From contig OZ059894.1 of assembly GCA_964057225.1 (NCBI GenBank), positions 3,906,001-3,970,000 on the forward strand: a stretch of 64,000 nt of DNA, read 5' to 3'. This document shows positions 36,307-51,000 of the stretch, one piece after another. Position 1 is the stretch's first letter; each line of letters opens with the position of its first letter. Under the pieces are notes generated by a model, which was not told the DNA's origin, searched no databases, and saw nothing but the letters and a program-made list of their open reading frames with translations. The DNA is from Auanema rhodensis (lineage: Eukaryota > Nematoda > Chromadorea > Rhabditida > Rhabditidae). A program made the translations under genes and the position numbers.

Positions 36307-39300
36307 CTCGATTTTCACCCTGAAGGAATAATTTTTTCGTTGAATAACATTGTCCATCGTCTTTGCCTTGAAAAATGGAATCTAAAAACATCTACTTTTT
36401 GCTAAATTATTTTTAAATTTTTCGAAAAAATTTTTGTCAAAATGTTTTTGGAAGCAATGTTGAGTGTACATGGAAACTCAACATACACTAATGCATCATT
36501 TTTCAAACGATCATAACTAATTTTTGTATCAAGCGTTTCTCAATGTAGTTTAGTGCATTCGATGCGGATTTTTAAGCTGCGTCGATCTGTGTTATCAGAT
36601 TTGCGCTAGCTTAAAAATGCACCGAGATATCAACTGATATAAGTTCACACTTCCTGAAGGAATGATTTTTTCGTTGAATAACATTGTCCATCGTCTTTGC
36701 CATGAAAAAAGGAATCTAAAAACATCTACTTTTCGCTAAATTATTTTGAAATTTTTCGAAAAAATTTTTGTCAAAATGTTTTTGGAAGCATTGTTGAGTG
36801 TACATGGAAACTCAACATACACTAATGCATCATTTTTCAAACGATCATAACTAATTTTTGTATTAAGCGTTTCTCAATGTAGTATAGTGCATTCGATGCG
36901 GATTTTTAAGCTGCGTCGATCTGTGTTATCAGATTTGCGCTAGCTTAAAAATGCACCGAGATATCAACTGATATAAGTTCACACTTATATCCTCGATTTT
37001 CACCCTGAAGGAATAATTTTTTTTGTTGAATAACATTGTCCATCGTCTTTGCCTTGAAAAATGGAATCTAAAAACATCTACTTTTTGCTAAATTATTTTG
37101 AAATTTTTCGAAAAAATTTTTGTCAAAATGTTTTTGGAAGCAATGTTGAGTGTACATGGAAACTCAACATACACTAATGCATCATTTTTCAAACGATCAT
37201 AACTAATTTTTGTATCAAGCGTTTCTCAATGTAGTTTAGTGCATTCGATGCGGATTTTTAAGCTGCGTCGATCTGTGTTATCAGATGTGCGCTAGCTTAA
37301 AAATGCACCGAGATATCAACTGATATAAGTTCACACTTATATCCTCGATTTTCACCCTGAAGGAATAATTTTTTCGTTGAATAACATTGTCCATCGTCTT
37401 TGCCTTGAAAAATGAAATCTAAAAACATCTACTTTTTGCTAAATTATTTTGAAAATTTTCGAAAAAATTTTTGTCAAAATGTTTTTGGAAGCAATGTTGA
37501 GTGTACATGGAAACTCAACATACACTAATGCATCATTTTTCAAACGATCATAACTAATTTTTGTATTAAGCGTTCTTCAATGTAGTATAGTGCATTCGAT
37601 GCGGATTTTTAAGCTGCGTCGATCTGTGTTATCAGATTTGCGCTAGCTTAAAAATGCACCGAGATATCAACTGATATAAGTTCACACTTATATCCTCGAT
37701 TTTCACCCTGAAGGAATAATTTTTTCGTTGAATAACATTGTCCATCGTCTTTGCCTTGAAAAATGGAATCTAAAAACATCTACTTTTTGCTAAATTATTT
37801 TGAAATTTTTCGAAAAAATTTTTGTCAAAATGTTTTTGGAAGCAATGTTGAGTGTACATGGAAACTCAACATACACTAATGCATCATTTTTCAAACGATC
37901 ATAACTAATTTTTTTATTAAGCGTTTCTCAATGTAGTATAGTGCATTCGATGCAGATTTTTAAGCTGCGTCGATCTGTGTTATCAGATTTGCGCTAGCTT
38001 AAAAATGCACCGAGATATCAACTGATATAAGTTCACACTTATATCCTCGATTTTCACCCTGAAGGAATAATTTTTTCGTTGAATAACTTTGTCCATCGTC
38101 TTTGCCTTGAAAAATGGAATCTAAAAACATCTACTTTTTGCTAAATTATTTTGAAATTTTTCGAAAAAATTTTTGTCAAAATGTTTTTGGAAGCAATGTT
38201 GAGTGTACATGGAAACTCAACATACACTAATGCATCATTTTTCAAACGATCATAACTAATTTTTGTATCAAGCGTTTCTCAATGTAGTTTAGTGCATTCG
38301 ATGCGGATTTTTAAGCTGCGTCGATCTGTGTTATCAGATTTGCGCTAGCTTAAAAATGCACCGAGATATCAACTGATATAAGTTCACACTTATATCCTCG
38401 ATTTTCACCCTGAAGGAATGATTTTTTCGTTGAATAACATTGTCCATCGTCTTTGCCATGAAAAAAGGAATCTAAAAACATCTACTTTTTGCTAAATTAT
38501 TTTGAAATTTTTCGAAAAAATTTTTGTCAAAATGTTTTTGGAAGCATTGTTGAGTGTACATGGAAACTCAACATACACTAATGCATCATTTTTCAAACGA
38601 TCATAACTAATTTTTGTATTAAGCGTTTCTCAATGTAGTATAGTGCATTCGATGCGGATTTTTAAGCTGCGTCGATCTGTGTTATCAGATTTGCGCTAGC
38701 TTAAAAATGCACCGAGATATCAACTGATATAAGTTCACACTTATATCCTCGATTTTCACCCTGAAGGAATAATTTTTTCGTTGAATAACATTGTCCATCG
38801 TCTTTGCCTTGAAAAATGGAATCTAAAAACATCTACTTTTTGCTAAATTATTTTGAAATTTTTCGAAAAAATTTTTGTCAAAATGTTTTTGGAAGCAATG
38901 TTGAGTGTACATGGAAACTCAACATACACTAATGCATCATTTTTCAAACGATCATAACTAATTTTTGTATCAAGCGTTTCTCAATGTAGTTTAGTGCATT
39001 CGATGCGGATTTTTAAGCTGCGTCGATCTGTGTTATCAGATTTGCGCTAGCTTAAAAATGCACCGAGATATCAACTGATATAAGTTCACACTTATATCCT
39101 CGATTTTCACCCTGAAGGAATGATTTTTTCGTTGAATAACATTGTCCATCGTCTTTGCCATGAAAAAAGGAATCTAAAAACATCTACTTTTTGCTAAATT
39201 ATTTTGAAATTTTTCGAAAAAATTTTTGTCAAAATGTTTTTGGAAGCATTGTTGAGTGTACATGGAAACTCAACATACACTAATGCATCATTTTTCAAAC

Positions 39301-42300
39301 GATCATAACTAATTTTTGTATTAAGCGTTTCTCAATGTAGTATAGTGCATTCGATGCGGATTTTTAAGCTGCGTCGATCTGTGTTATCAGATTTGCGCTA
39401 GCTTAAAAATGCACCGAGATATCAACTGATATAAGTTCACACTTATATCCTCGATTTTCACCCTGAAGGAATAATTTTTTCGTTGAATAACATTGTCCAT
39501 CGTCTTTGCCTTGAAAAATGGAATCTAAAAACATCTACTTTTTGCTAAATTATTTTGAAATTTTTCGAAAAAATTTTTGTCAAAATGTTTTTGGAAGCAA
39601 TGTTGAGTGTACATGGAAACTCAACATACACTAATGCATCATTTTTCAAACGATCATAACTAATTTTTGTATTAAGCGTTCTTCAATGTAGTATAGTGCA
39701 TTCGATGCGGATTTTTAAGCTGCGTCGATCTGTGTTATCAGATTTGCGCTAGCTTAAAAATGCACCGAGATATCAACTGATATAAGTTCACACTTATATC
39801 CTCGATTTTCACCCTGAAGGAATAATTTTTTCGTTGAATAACATTGTCCATCGTCTTTGCCTTGAAAAATGGAATCTAAAAACATCTACTTTTTGCTAAA
39901 TTATTTTGAAATTTTTCGAAAAAATTTTTGTCAAAATGTTTTTGGAAGCAATGTTGAGTGTACATGGAAACTCAACATACACTAATGCATCATTTTTCAA
40001 ACGATCATAACTTATTTTTGTATCAAGCGTTTCTCAATGTAGTTTAGTGCATTCGATGCGGATTTTTAAGCTGCGTCGATCTGTGTTATCAGATTTGCGC
40101 TAGCTTAAAAATGCACCGAGATATCAACTGATATAAGTTCACACTTATATCCTCGATTTTCACCCTGAAGGAATGATTTTTTCGTTGAATAACATTGTCC
40201 ATCGTCTTTGCCATGAAAAAAGGAATCTAAAAACATCTACTTTTTGCTAAATTATTCTGAAATTTTTCGAAAAAATTTTTGTCAAAATGTTTTTGGAAGC
40301 AATGTTGAGTGTACATGGAAACTCAACATACACTAATGCATCATTTTTCAAACGATCATAACTAATTTTTGTATTAAGCGTTTCTCAATGTAGTATAGTG
40401 CATTCGATGCAGATTTTTAAGCTGCGTCGATCTGTGTTATCAGATTTGCGCTAGCTTAAAAATGCACCGAGATATCAACTGATATAAGTTCACACTTATA
40501 TCCTCGATTTTCACCCTGAAGGAATAATTTTTTCGTTGAATAACATTGTCCATCGTCTTTGCCTTGAAAAATGGAATCTAAAAACATCTACTTTTTGCTA
40601 AATTATTTTGAAATTTTTCGAAAAAATTTTTGTCAAAATGTTTTTGGAAGCAATGTTGAGTGTACATGGAAACTCAACATACACTAATGCATCATTTTTC
40701 AAACGATCATAACTAATTTTTGTATCAAGCGTTTCTCAATGTAGTTTAGTGCATTCGATGCGGATTTTTAAGCTGCGTCGATCTGTGTTATCAGATTTGC
40801 GCTAGCTTAAAAATGCACCGAGATATCAACTGATATAAGTTCACACTTATATCCTCGATTTTCACCCTGAAGGAATGATTTTTTCGTTGAATAACATTGT
40901 CCATCGTCTTTGCCATGAAAAAAGGAATCTAAAAACATCTACTTTTTGCTAAATTATTTTGAAATTTTTCGAAAAAATTTTTGTCAAAATGTTTTTGGAA
41001 GCATTGTTGAGTGTACATGGAAACTCAACATACACTAATGCATCATTTTTCAAACGATCATAACTAATTTTTGTATTAAGCGTTTCTCAATGTAGTATAG
41101 TGCATTCGATGCGGATTTTTAAGCTGCGTCGATCTGTGTTATCAGATTTGCGCTAGCTTAAAAATGCACCGAGATATCAACTGATATAAGTTCACACTTA
41201 TATCCTCGATTTTCACCCTGAAGGAATAATTTTTTCGTTGAATAACATTGTCCATCGTCTTTGCCTTGAAAAATGGAATCTAAAAACATCTACTTTTTGC
41301 TAAATTATTTTGAAATTTTTCGAAAAAATTTTTGTCAAAATGTTTTTGGAAGCAATGTTGAGTGTACATGGAAACTCAACATACACTAATGCATCATTTT
41401 TCAAACGATCATAACTAATTTTTGTATCAAGCGTTTCTCAATGTAGTTTAGTGCATTCGATGCGGATTTTTAAGCTGCGTCGATCTGTGTTATCAGATTT
41501 GCGCTAGCTTAAAAATGCACCGAGATATCAACTGATATAAGTTCACACTTATATCCTCGATTTTCACCCTGAAGGAATAATTTTTTCGTTGAATAACATT
41601 GTCCATCGTCTTTGCCTTGAAAAATGGAATCTAAAAACATCTACTTTTTGCTAAATTATTTTGAAATTTTTCGAAAAAATTTTTGTCAAAATGTTTTTGG
41701 AAGCAATGTTGAGTGTACATGGAAACTCAACATACACTAATGCATCATTTTTCAAACGATCATAACTAATTTTTGTATCAAGCGTTTCTCAATGTAGTTT
41801 AGTGCATTCGATGCGGATTTTTAAGCTGCGTCGATCTGTGTTATCAGATTTGCGCTAGCTTAAAAATGCACCGAGATATCAACTGATATAAGTTCACACT
41901 TATATCCTCGATTTTCACCCTGAAGGAATAATTTTTTCGTTGAATAACATTGTCCATCGTCTTTGCCTTGAAAAATGGAATCTAAAAACATCTACTTTTT
42001 GCTAAATTATTTTGAAATTTTTCGAAAAAATTTTTGTCAAAATGTTTTTGGAAGCAATGTTGAGTGTACATGGAAACTCAACATACACTAATGCATCATT
42101 TTTCAAACGATCATAACTAATTTTTGTATCAAGCGTTTCTCAATGTAGTATAGTGCATTCGATGCGGATTTTTAAGCTGCGTCGATCTGTGTTATCAGAT
42201 TTGCGCTAGCTTAAAAATGCACCGAGATATCAACTGATATAAGTTCACACTTATATCCTCGATTTTCACCCTGAAGGAATAATTTTTTCGTTGAATAACA

Positions 42301-43661
42301 TTGTCCATCGTCTTTGCCTTGAAAAATGGAATCTAAAAACATCTACTTTTTGCTAAATTATTTTGAAATTTTTCGAAAAAATTTTTGTCAAAATGTTTTT
42401 GGAAGCAATGTTGAGTGTACATGGAAACTCAACATACACTAATGCATCATTTTTCAAACGATCATAACTAATTTTTGTATCAAGCGTTTCTCAATGTAGT
42501 TTAGTGCATTCGATGCGGATTTTTAAGCTGCGTCGATCTGTGTTATCAGATTTGCGCTAGCTTAAAAATGCACCGAGATATCAACTGATATAAGTTCACA
42601 CTTATATCCTCGATTTTCACCCTGAAGGAATAATTTTTTCGTTGAATAACATTGTCCATCGTCTTTGCCTTGAAAAATGGAATCTAAAAACATCTACTTT
42701 TTGCTAAATTATTTTGAAATTTTTCGAAAAAATTTTTGTCAAAATGTTTTTGGAAGCAATGTTGAGTGTACATGGAAACTCAACATACACTAATGCATCA
42801 TTTTTCAAACGATCATAACTAATTTTTGTATCAAGCGTTTCTCAATGTAGTTTAGTGCATTCGATGCGGATTTTTAAGCTGCGTCGATCTGTGTTATCAG
42901 ATTTGCGCTAGCTTAAAAATGCACCGAGATATCAACTGATATAAGTTCACACTTATATCCTCGATTTTCACCCTGAAGGAATAATTTTTTCGTTGAATAA
43001 CATTGTCCATCGTCTTTGCCTTGAAAAATGGAATCTAAAAACATCTACTTTTTGCTAAATTATTTTGAAATTTTTCGAAAAAATTTTTGTCAAAATGTTT
43101 TTGGAAGCAATGTTGAGTGTACATGGAAACTCAACATACACTAATGCATCATTTTTCAAACGATCATAACTAATTTTTGTATCAAGCGTTTCTCAATGTA
43201 GTTTAGTGCATTCGATGCGGATTTTTAAGCTGCGTCGATCTGTGTTATCAGATTTGCGCTAGCTTAAAAATGCACCGAGATATCAACTGATATAAGTTCA
43301 CACTTATATCCTCGATTTTCACCCTGAAGGAATGATTTTTTCGTTGAATAACATTGTCCATCGTCTTTGCCATGAAAAAAGGAATCTAAAAACATCTACT
43401 TTTTGCTAAATTATTTTGAAATTTTTCGAAAAAATTTTTGTCAAAATGTTTTTGGAAGCAATGTTGAGTGTACATGGAAACTCAACATACACTAATGCAT
43501 CATTTTTCAAACGATCATAACTAATTTTTGTATCAAGCGTTTCTCAATGTAGTTTAGTGCATTCGATGCGGATTTTTAAGCTGCGTCGATCTGTGTTATC
43601 AGATTTGCGCTAGCTTAAAAATGCACCGAGATATCAACTGATATAAGTTCACACTTATATC
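36307..43661 (+). repeat. Block 12: mixed zone with a run of six L monomers
   Basis: Starts: 36307 E-deleted L, 36653 M, 36992 B, 37344 N, 37695 L (g260 to a, with tttttatta), 38046 L (aactttg), 38397 M, 38748 L, 39099 M, 39450 L (gttcttc), 39801 L (aacttattt), 40152 M (g260 to a, ttattctg), 40503 L, 40854 M, then six L copies 41205-43310, of which only the one at 41907 differs at the diagnostic sites (a244), then 43311 M. The aacttattt copy followed by the g260-to-a M copy is found again at 59762 and 61149. Confidence 0.87.
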
Positions 43662-45066
43662 CTCGATTTTCACCCTGAAGGAATAATTTTTTTTGTTGAA
43701 TAACATTGTCCATCGTCTTTGCCTTGAAAAATGGAATCTAAAAACATCTACTTTTTGCTAAATTATTTTGAAATTTTTCGAAAAAATTTTTGTCAAAATG
43801 TTTTTGGAAGCAATGTTGAGTGTACATGGAAACTCAACATACACTAATGCATCATTTTTCAAACGATCATAACTAATTTTTGTATTAAGCGTTTCTCAAT
43901 GTAGTTTAGTGCATTCGATGCGGATTTTTAAGCTGCGTCGATCTGTGTTATCAGATTTGCGCTAGCTTAAAAATGCACCGAGATATCAACTGATATAAGT
44001 TCACACTTATATCCTCGATTTTCACCCTGAAGGAATAATTTTTTCGTTGAATAACATTGTCCATCGTCTTTGCCTTGAAAAATGGAATCTAAAAACATCT
44101 ACTTTTTGCTAAATTATTTTGAAATTTTTCGAAAAAATTTTTGTCAAAATGTTTTTGGAAGCAATGTTGAGTGTACATGGAAACTCAACATACACTAATG
44201 CATCATTTTTCAAACGATCATAACTAATTTTTGTATCAAGCGTTTCTCAATGTAGTTTAGTGCATTCGATGCGGATTTTTAAGCTGCGTCGATCTGTGTT
44301 ATCAGATTTGCGCTAGCTTAAAAATGCACCGAGATATCAACTGATATAAGTTCACACTTATATCCTCGATTTTCACCCTGAAGGAATAATTTTTTCGTTG
44401 AATAACATTGTCCATCGTCTTTGCCTTGAAAAATGGAATCTAAAAACATCTACTTTTTGCTAAATTATTTTGAAATTTTTCGAAAAAATTTTTGTCAAAA
44501 TGTTTTTGGAAGCAATGTTGAGTGTACATGGAAACTCAACATACACTAATGCATCATTTTTCAAACGATCATAACTAATTTTTGTATCAAGCGTTTCTCA
44601 ATGTAGTTTAGTGCATTCGATGCGGATTTTTAAGCTGCGTCGATCTGTGTTATCAGATTTGCGCTAGCTTAAAAATGCACCGAGATATCAACTGATATAA
44701 GTTCACACTTATATCCTCGATTTTCACCCTGAAGGAATAATTTTTTCGTTGAATAACATTGTCCATCGTCTTTGCCTTGAAAAATGGAATCTAAAAACAT
44801 CTACTTTTTGCTAAATTATTTTGAAATTTTTCGAAAAAATTTTTGTCAAAATGTTTTTGGAAGCAATGTTGAGTGTACATGGAAACTCAACATACACTAA
44901 TGCATCATTTTTCAAACGATCATAACTAATTTTTGTATCAAGCGTTTCTCAATGTAGTTTAGTGCATTCGATGCGGATTTTTAAGCTGCGTCGATCTGTG
45001 TTATCAGATTTGCGCTAGCTTAAAAATGCACCGAGATATCAACTGATATAAGTTCACACTTATATC
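43662..45066 (+). repeat. Block 13: B monomer and three L monomers
   Basis: Starts: 43662 B, 44014 L, 44365 L, 44716 L. This is the only B copy with t295; it also has t224 with t244, a mixture suggesting local exchange with an M copy. The three L copies are alike at all diagnostic sites. Confidence 0.85.
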
Positions 45067-48000
45067 CTCGATTTTCACCCTGAAGGAATGATTTTTTCGT
45101 TGAATAACATTGTCCATCGTCTTTGCCATGAAAAAAGGAATCTAAAAACATCTACTTTTTGCTAAATTATTTTGAAATTTTTCGAAAAAATTTTTGTCAA
45201 AATGTTTTTGGAAGCATTGTTGAGTGTACATGGAAACTCAACATACACTAATGCATCATTTTTCAAACGATCATAACTAATTTTTGTATTAAGCGTTTCT
45301 CAATGTAGTATAGTGCATTCGATGCGGATTTTTAAGCTGCGTCGATCTGTGTTATCAGATTTGCGCTAGCTTAAAAATGCACCGAGATATCAACTGATAT
45401 AAGTTCACACTTATATCCTCGATTTTCACCCTGAAGGAATAATTTTTTCGTTGAATAACATTGTCCATCGTCTTTGCCTTGAAAAATGGAATCTAAAAAC
45501 ATCTACTTTTTGCTAAATTATTTTTAAATTTTTCGAAAAAATTTTTGTCAAAATGTTTTTGGAAGCAATGTTGAGTGTACATGGAAACTCAACATACACT
45601 AATGCATCATTTTTCAAACGATCATAACTAATTTTTGTATCAAGCGTTTCTCAATGTAGTTTAGTGCATTCGATGCGGATTTTTAAGCTGCGTCGATCTG
45701 TGTTATCAGATTTGCGCTAGCTTAAAAATGCACCGAGATATCAACTGATATAAGTTCACACTTATATCCTCGATTTTCACCCTGAAGGAATAATTTTTTT
45801 TGTTGAATAACATTGTCCATCGTCTTTGCCTTGAAAAATGGAATCTAAAAACATCTACTTTTTGCTAAATTATTTTGAAATTTTTCGAAAAAATTTTTGT
45901 CAAAATGTTTTTGGAAGCAATGTTGAGTGTACATGGAAACTCAACATACACTAATGCATCATTTTTCAAACGATCATAACTAATTTTTGTATCAAGCGTT
46001 TCTCAATGTAGTTTAGTGCATTCGATGCGGATTTTTAAGCTGCGTCGATCTGTGTTATCAGATGTGCGCTAGCTTAAAAATGCACCGAGATATCAACTGA
46101 TATAAGTTCACACTTATATCCTCGATTTTCACCCTGAAGGAATAATTTTTTCGTTGAATAACATTGTCCATCGTCTTTGCCATGAAAAAAGAAATCTAAA
46201 AACATCTACTTTTCGCTAAATTATTTTGAAATTTTTCGAAAAAATTTTTGTCAAAATGTTTTTGGAAGCAATGTTGAGTGTACATGGAAACTCAATATAC
46301 ACTAATGCATCATTTTTCAAACGATCATAACTAATTTTTGTATCAAGCGTTTCTCAATGTAGTTTAGTGCATTCGATGCGGATTTTTAAGCTGCGTCGAT
46401 CTGTGTTATCAGATTTGCGCTAGCTTAAAAATGCACCGAGATATCAACTGATATAAGTTCACACTTATATCCTCGATTTTCACCCTGAAGGAATAATTTT
46501 TTCGTTGAATAACATTGTCCATCGTCTTTGCCTTGAAAAATGGAATCTAAAAACATCTACTTTTTGCTAAATTATCTTGAAATTTTTCGAAAAAATTTTT
46601 GTCAAAATGTTTTTGGAAGCAATGTTGAGTGTACATGGAAACTCAACATACACTAATGCATCATTTTTCAAACGATCATAACTAATTTTTGTATCAAGCG
46701 TTTCTCAATGTAGTTTAGTGCATTCGATGCGGATTTTTAAGCTGCGTCGATCTGTGTTATCAGATTTGCGCTAGCTTAAAAATGCACCGAGATATCAACT
46801 GATATAAGTTCACACTTATATCCTCGATTTTCACCCTGAAGGAATAATTTTTTCGTTGAATAACATTGTCCATCGTCTTTGCCTTGAAAAATGGAATCTA
46901 AAAACATCTACTTTTTGCTAAATTATTTTGAAATTTTTCGAAAAAATTTTTGTCAAAATGTTTTTGGAAGCAATGTTGAGTGTACATGGAAACTCAACAT
47001 ACACTAATGCATCATTTTTCAAACGATCATAACTAATTTTTGTATCAAGCGTTTCTCAATGTAGTTTAGTGCATTCGATGCGGATTTTTAAGCTGCGTCG
47101 ATCTGTGTTATCAGATTTGCGCTAGCTTAAAAATGCACCGAGATATCAACTGATATAAGTTCACACTTATATCCTCGATTTTCACCCTGAAGGAATGATT
47201 TTTTCGTTGAATAACATTGTCCATCGTCTTTGCCATGAAAAAAGGAATCTAAAAACATCTACTTTTTGCTAAATTATTTTGAAATTTTTCGAAAAAATTT
47301 TTGTCAAAATGTTTTTGGAAGCATTGTTGAGTGTACATGGAAACTCAACATACACTAATGCATCATTTTTCAAACGATCATAACTAATTTTTGTATCAAG
47401 CGTTTCTCAATGTAGTTTAGTGCATTCGATGCGGATTTTTAAGCTGCGTCGATCTGTGTTATCAGATTTGCGCTAGCTTAAAAATGCACCGAGATATCAA
47501 CTGATATAAGTTCACACTTATATCCTCGATTTTCACCCTGAAGGAATGATTTTTTCGTTGAATAACATTGTCCATCGTCTTTGCCATGAAAAAAGGAATC
47601 TAAAAACATCTACTTTTTGCTAAATTATTTTGAAATGTTTCGAAAAAATTTTTGTCAAAATGTTTTTGGAAGCATTGTTGAGTGTACATGGAAACTCAAC
47701 ATACACTAATGCATCATTTTTCAAACGATCATAACTAATTTTTGTATTAAGCGTTTCTCAATGTAGTATAGTGCATTCGATGCGGATTTTTAAGCTGCGT
47801 CGATCTGTGTTATCAGATTTGCGCTAGCTTAAAAATGCACCGAGATATCAACTGATATAAGTTCACACTTATATCCTCGATTTTCACCCTGAAGGAATAA
47901 TTTTTTCGTTGAATAACATTGTCCATCGTCTTTGCCTTGAAAAATGGAATCTAAAAACATCTACTTTTTGCTAAATTATTTTGAAATTTTTCGAAAAAAT

Positions 48001-51000
48001 TTTTGTCAAAATGTTTTTGGAAGCATTGTTGAGTGTACATGGAAACTCAACATACACTAATGCATCATTTTTCAAACGATCATAACTAATTTTTGTATTA
48101 AGCGTTTCTCAATGTAGTATAGTGCATTCGATGCGGATTTTTAAGCTGCGTCGATCTGTGTTATCAGATTTGCGCTAGCTTAAAAATGCACCGAGATATC
48201 AACTGATATAAGTTCACACTTATATCCTCGATTTTCACCCTGAAGGAATAATTTTTTCGTTGAATAACATTGTCCATCGTCTTTGCCTTGAAAAATGGAA
48301 TCTAAAAACATCTACTTTTTGCTAAATTATTTTGAAATTTTTCGAAAAAATTTTTGTCAAAATGTTTTTGGAAGCAATGTTGAGTGTACATGGAAACTCA
48401 ACATACACTAATGCATCATTTTTCAAACGATCATAACTAATTTTTGTATCAAGCGTTTCTCAATGTAGTTTAGTGCATTCGATGCGGATTTTTAAGCTGC
48501 GTCGATCTGTGTTATCAGATTTGCGCTAGCTTAAAAATGCACCGAGATATCAACTGATATAAGTTCACACTTATATCCTCGATTTTCACCCTGAAGGAAT
48601 AATTTTTTCATTGAATAACATTGTCCATCGTCTTTGCCTTGAAAAATGGAATCTAAAAACATCTACTTTTTGCTAAATTATTTTGAAATTTTTCGAAAAA
48701 ATTTTTGTCAAAATGTTTTTGGAAGCAATGTTGAGTGTACATGGAAACTCAACATACACTAATGCATCATTTTTCAAACGATCATAACTAATTTTTGTAT
48801 CAAGCGTTTCTCAATGTAGTTTAGTGCATTCGATGCGGATTTTTAAGCTGCGTCGATCTGTGTTATCAGATTTGCGCTAGCTTAAAAATGCACCGAGATA
48901 TCAACTGATATAAGTTCACACTTATATCCTCGATTTTCACCCTGAAGGAATAATTTTTTCGTTGAATAACATTGTCCATCGTCTTTGCCTTGAAAAATGG
49001 AATCTAAAAACATCTACTTTTTGCTAAATTATTTTGAAATTTTTCGAAAAAATTTTTGTCAAAATGTTTTTGGAAGCAATGTTGAGTGTACATGGAAACT
49101 CAACATACACTAATGCATCATTTTTCAAACGATCATAACTAATTTTTGTATCAAGCGTTTCTCAATGTAGTTTAGTGCATTCGATGCGGATTTTTAAGCT
49201 GCGTCGATCTGTGTTATCAGATTTGCGCTAGCTTAAAAATGCACCGAGATATCAACTGATATAAGTTCACACTTATATCCTCGATTTTCACCCTGAAGGA
49301 ATGATTTTTTCGTTGAATAACATTGTCCATCGTCTTTGCCATGAAAAAAGGAATCTAAAAACATCTACTTTTTGCTAAATTATTTTGAAATTTTTCGAAA
49401 AAATTTTTGTCAAAATGTTTTTGGAAGCATTGTTGAGTGTACATGGAAACTCAACATACACTAATGCATCATTTTTCAAACGATCATAACTAATTTTTGT
49501 ATTAAGCGTTTCTCAATGTAGTATAGTGCATTCGATGCGGATTTTTAAGCTGCGTCGATCTGTGTTATCAGATTTGCGCTAGCTTAAAAATGCACCGAGA
49601 TATCAACTGATATAAGTTCACACTTATATCCTCGATTTTCACCCTGAAGGAATAATTTTTTCGTTGAATAACATTGTCCATCGTCTTTGCCTTGAAAAAT
49701 GGAATCTAAAAACATCTACTTTTTGCTAAATTATTTTTAAATTTTTCGAAAAAATTTTTGTCAAAATGTTTTTGGAAGCAATGTTGAGTGTACATGGAAA
49801 CTCAACATACACTAATGCATCATTTTTCAAACGATCATAACTAATTTTTGTATCAAGCGTTTCTCAATGTAGTTTAGTGCATTCGATGCGGATTTTTAAG
49901 CTGCGTCGATCTGTGTTATCAGATTTGCGCTAGCTTAAAAATGCACCGAGATATCAACTGATATAAGTTCACACTTATATCCTCGATTTTCACCCTGAAG
50001 GAATAATTTTTTTTGTTGAATAACATTGTCCATCGTCTTTGCCTTGAAAAATGGAATCTAAAAACATCTACTTTTTGCTAAATTATTTTGAAATTTTTCG
50101 AAAAAATTTTTGTCAAAATGTTTTTGGAAGCAATGTTGAGTGTACATGGAAACTCAACATACACTAATGCATCATTTTTCAAACGATCATAACTAATTTT
50201 TGTATCAAGCGTTTCTCAATGTAGTTTAGTGCATTCGATGCGGATTTTTAAGCTGCGTCGATCTGTGTTATCAGATGTGCGCTAGCTTAAAAATGCACCG
50301 AGATATCAACTGATATAAGTTCACACTTATATCCTCGATTTTCACCCTGAAGGAATAATTTTTTCGTTGAATAACATTGTCCATCGTCTTTGCCATGAAA
50401 AAAGGAATCTAAAAACATCTACTTTTCGCTAAATTATTTTGAAATTTTTCGAAAAAATTTTTGTCAAAATGTTTTTGGAAGCAATGTTGAGTGTACATGG
50501 AAACTCAATATACACTAATGCATCATTTTTCAAACGATCATAACTAATTTTTGTATCAAGCGTTTCTCAATGTAGTTTAGTGCATTCGATGCGGATTTTT
50601 AAGCTGCGTCGATCTGTGTTATCAGATTTGCGCTAGCTTAAAAATGCACCGAGATATCAACTGATATAAGTTCACACTTATATCCTCGATTTTCACCCTG
50701 AAGGAATAATTTTTTCGTTGAATAACATTGTCCATCGTCTTTGCCTTGAAAAATGGAATCTAAAAACATCTACTTTTTGCTAAATTATTTTGAAATTTTT
50801 CGAAAAAATTTTTGTCAAAATGTTTTTGGAAGCAATGTTGAGTGTACATGGAAACTCAACATACACTAATGCATCATTTTTCAAACGATCATAACTAATT
50901 TTTGTATCAAGCGTTTCTCAATGTAGTTTAGTGCATTCGATGCGGATTTTTAAGCTGCGTCGATCTGTGTTATCAGATTTGCGCTAGCTTAAAAATGCAC

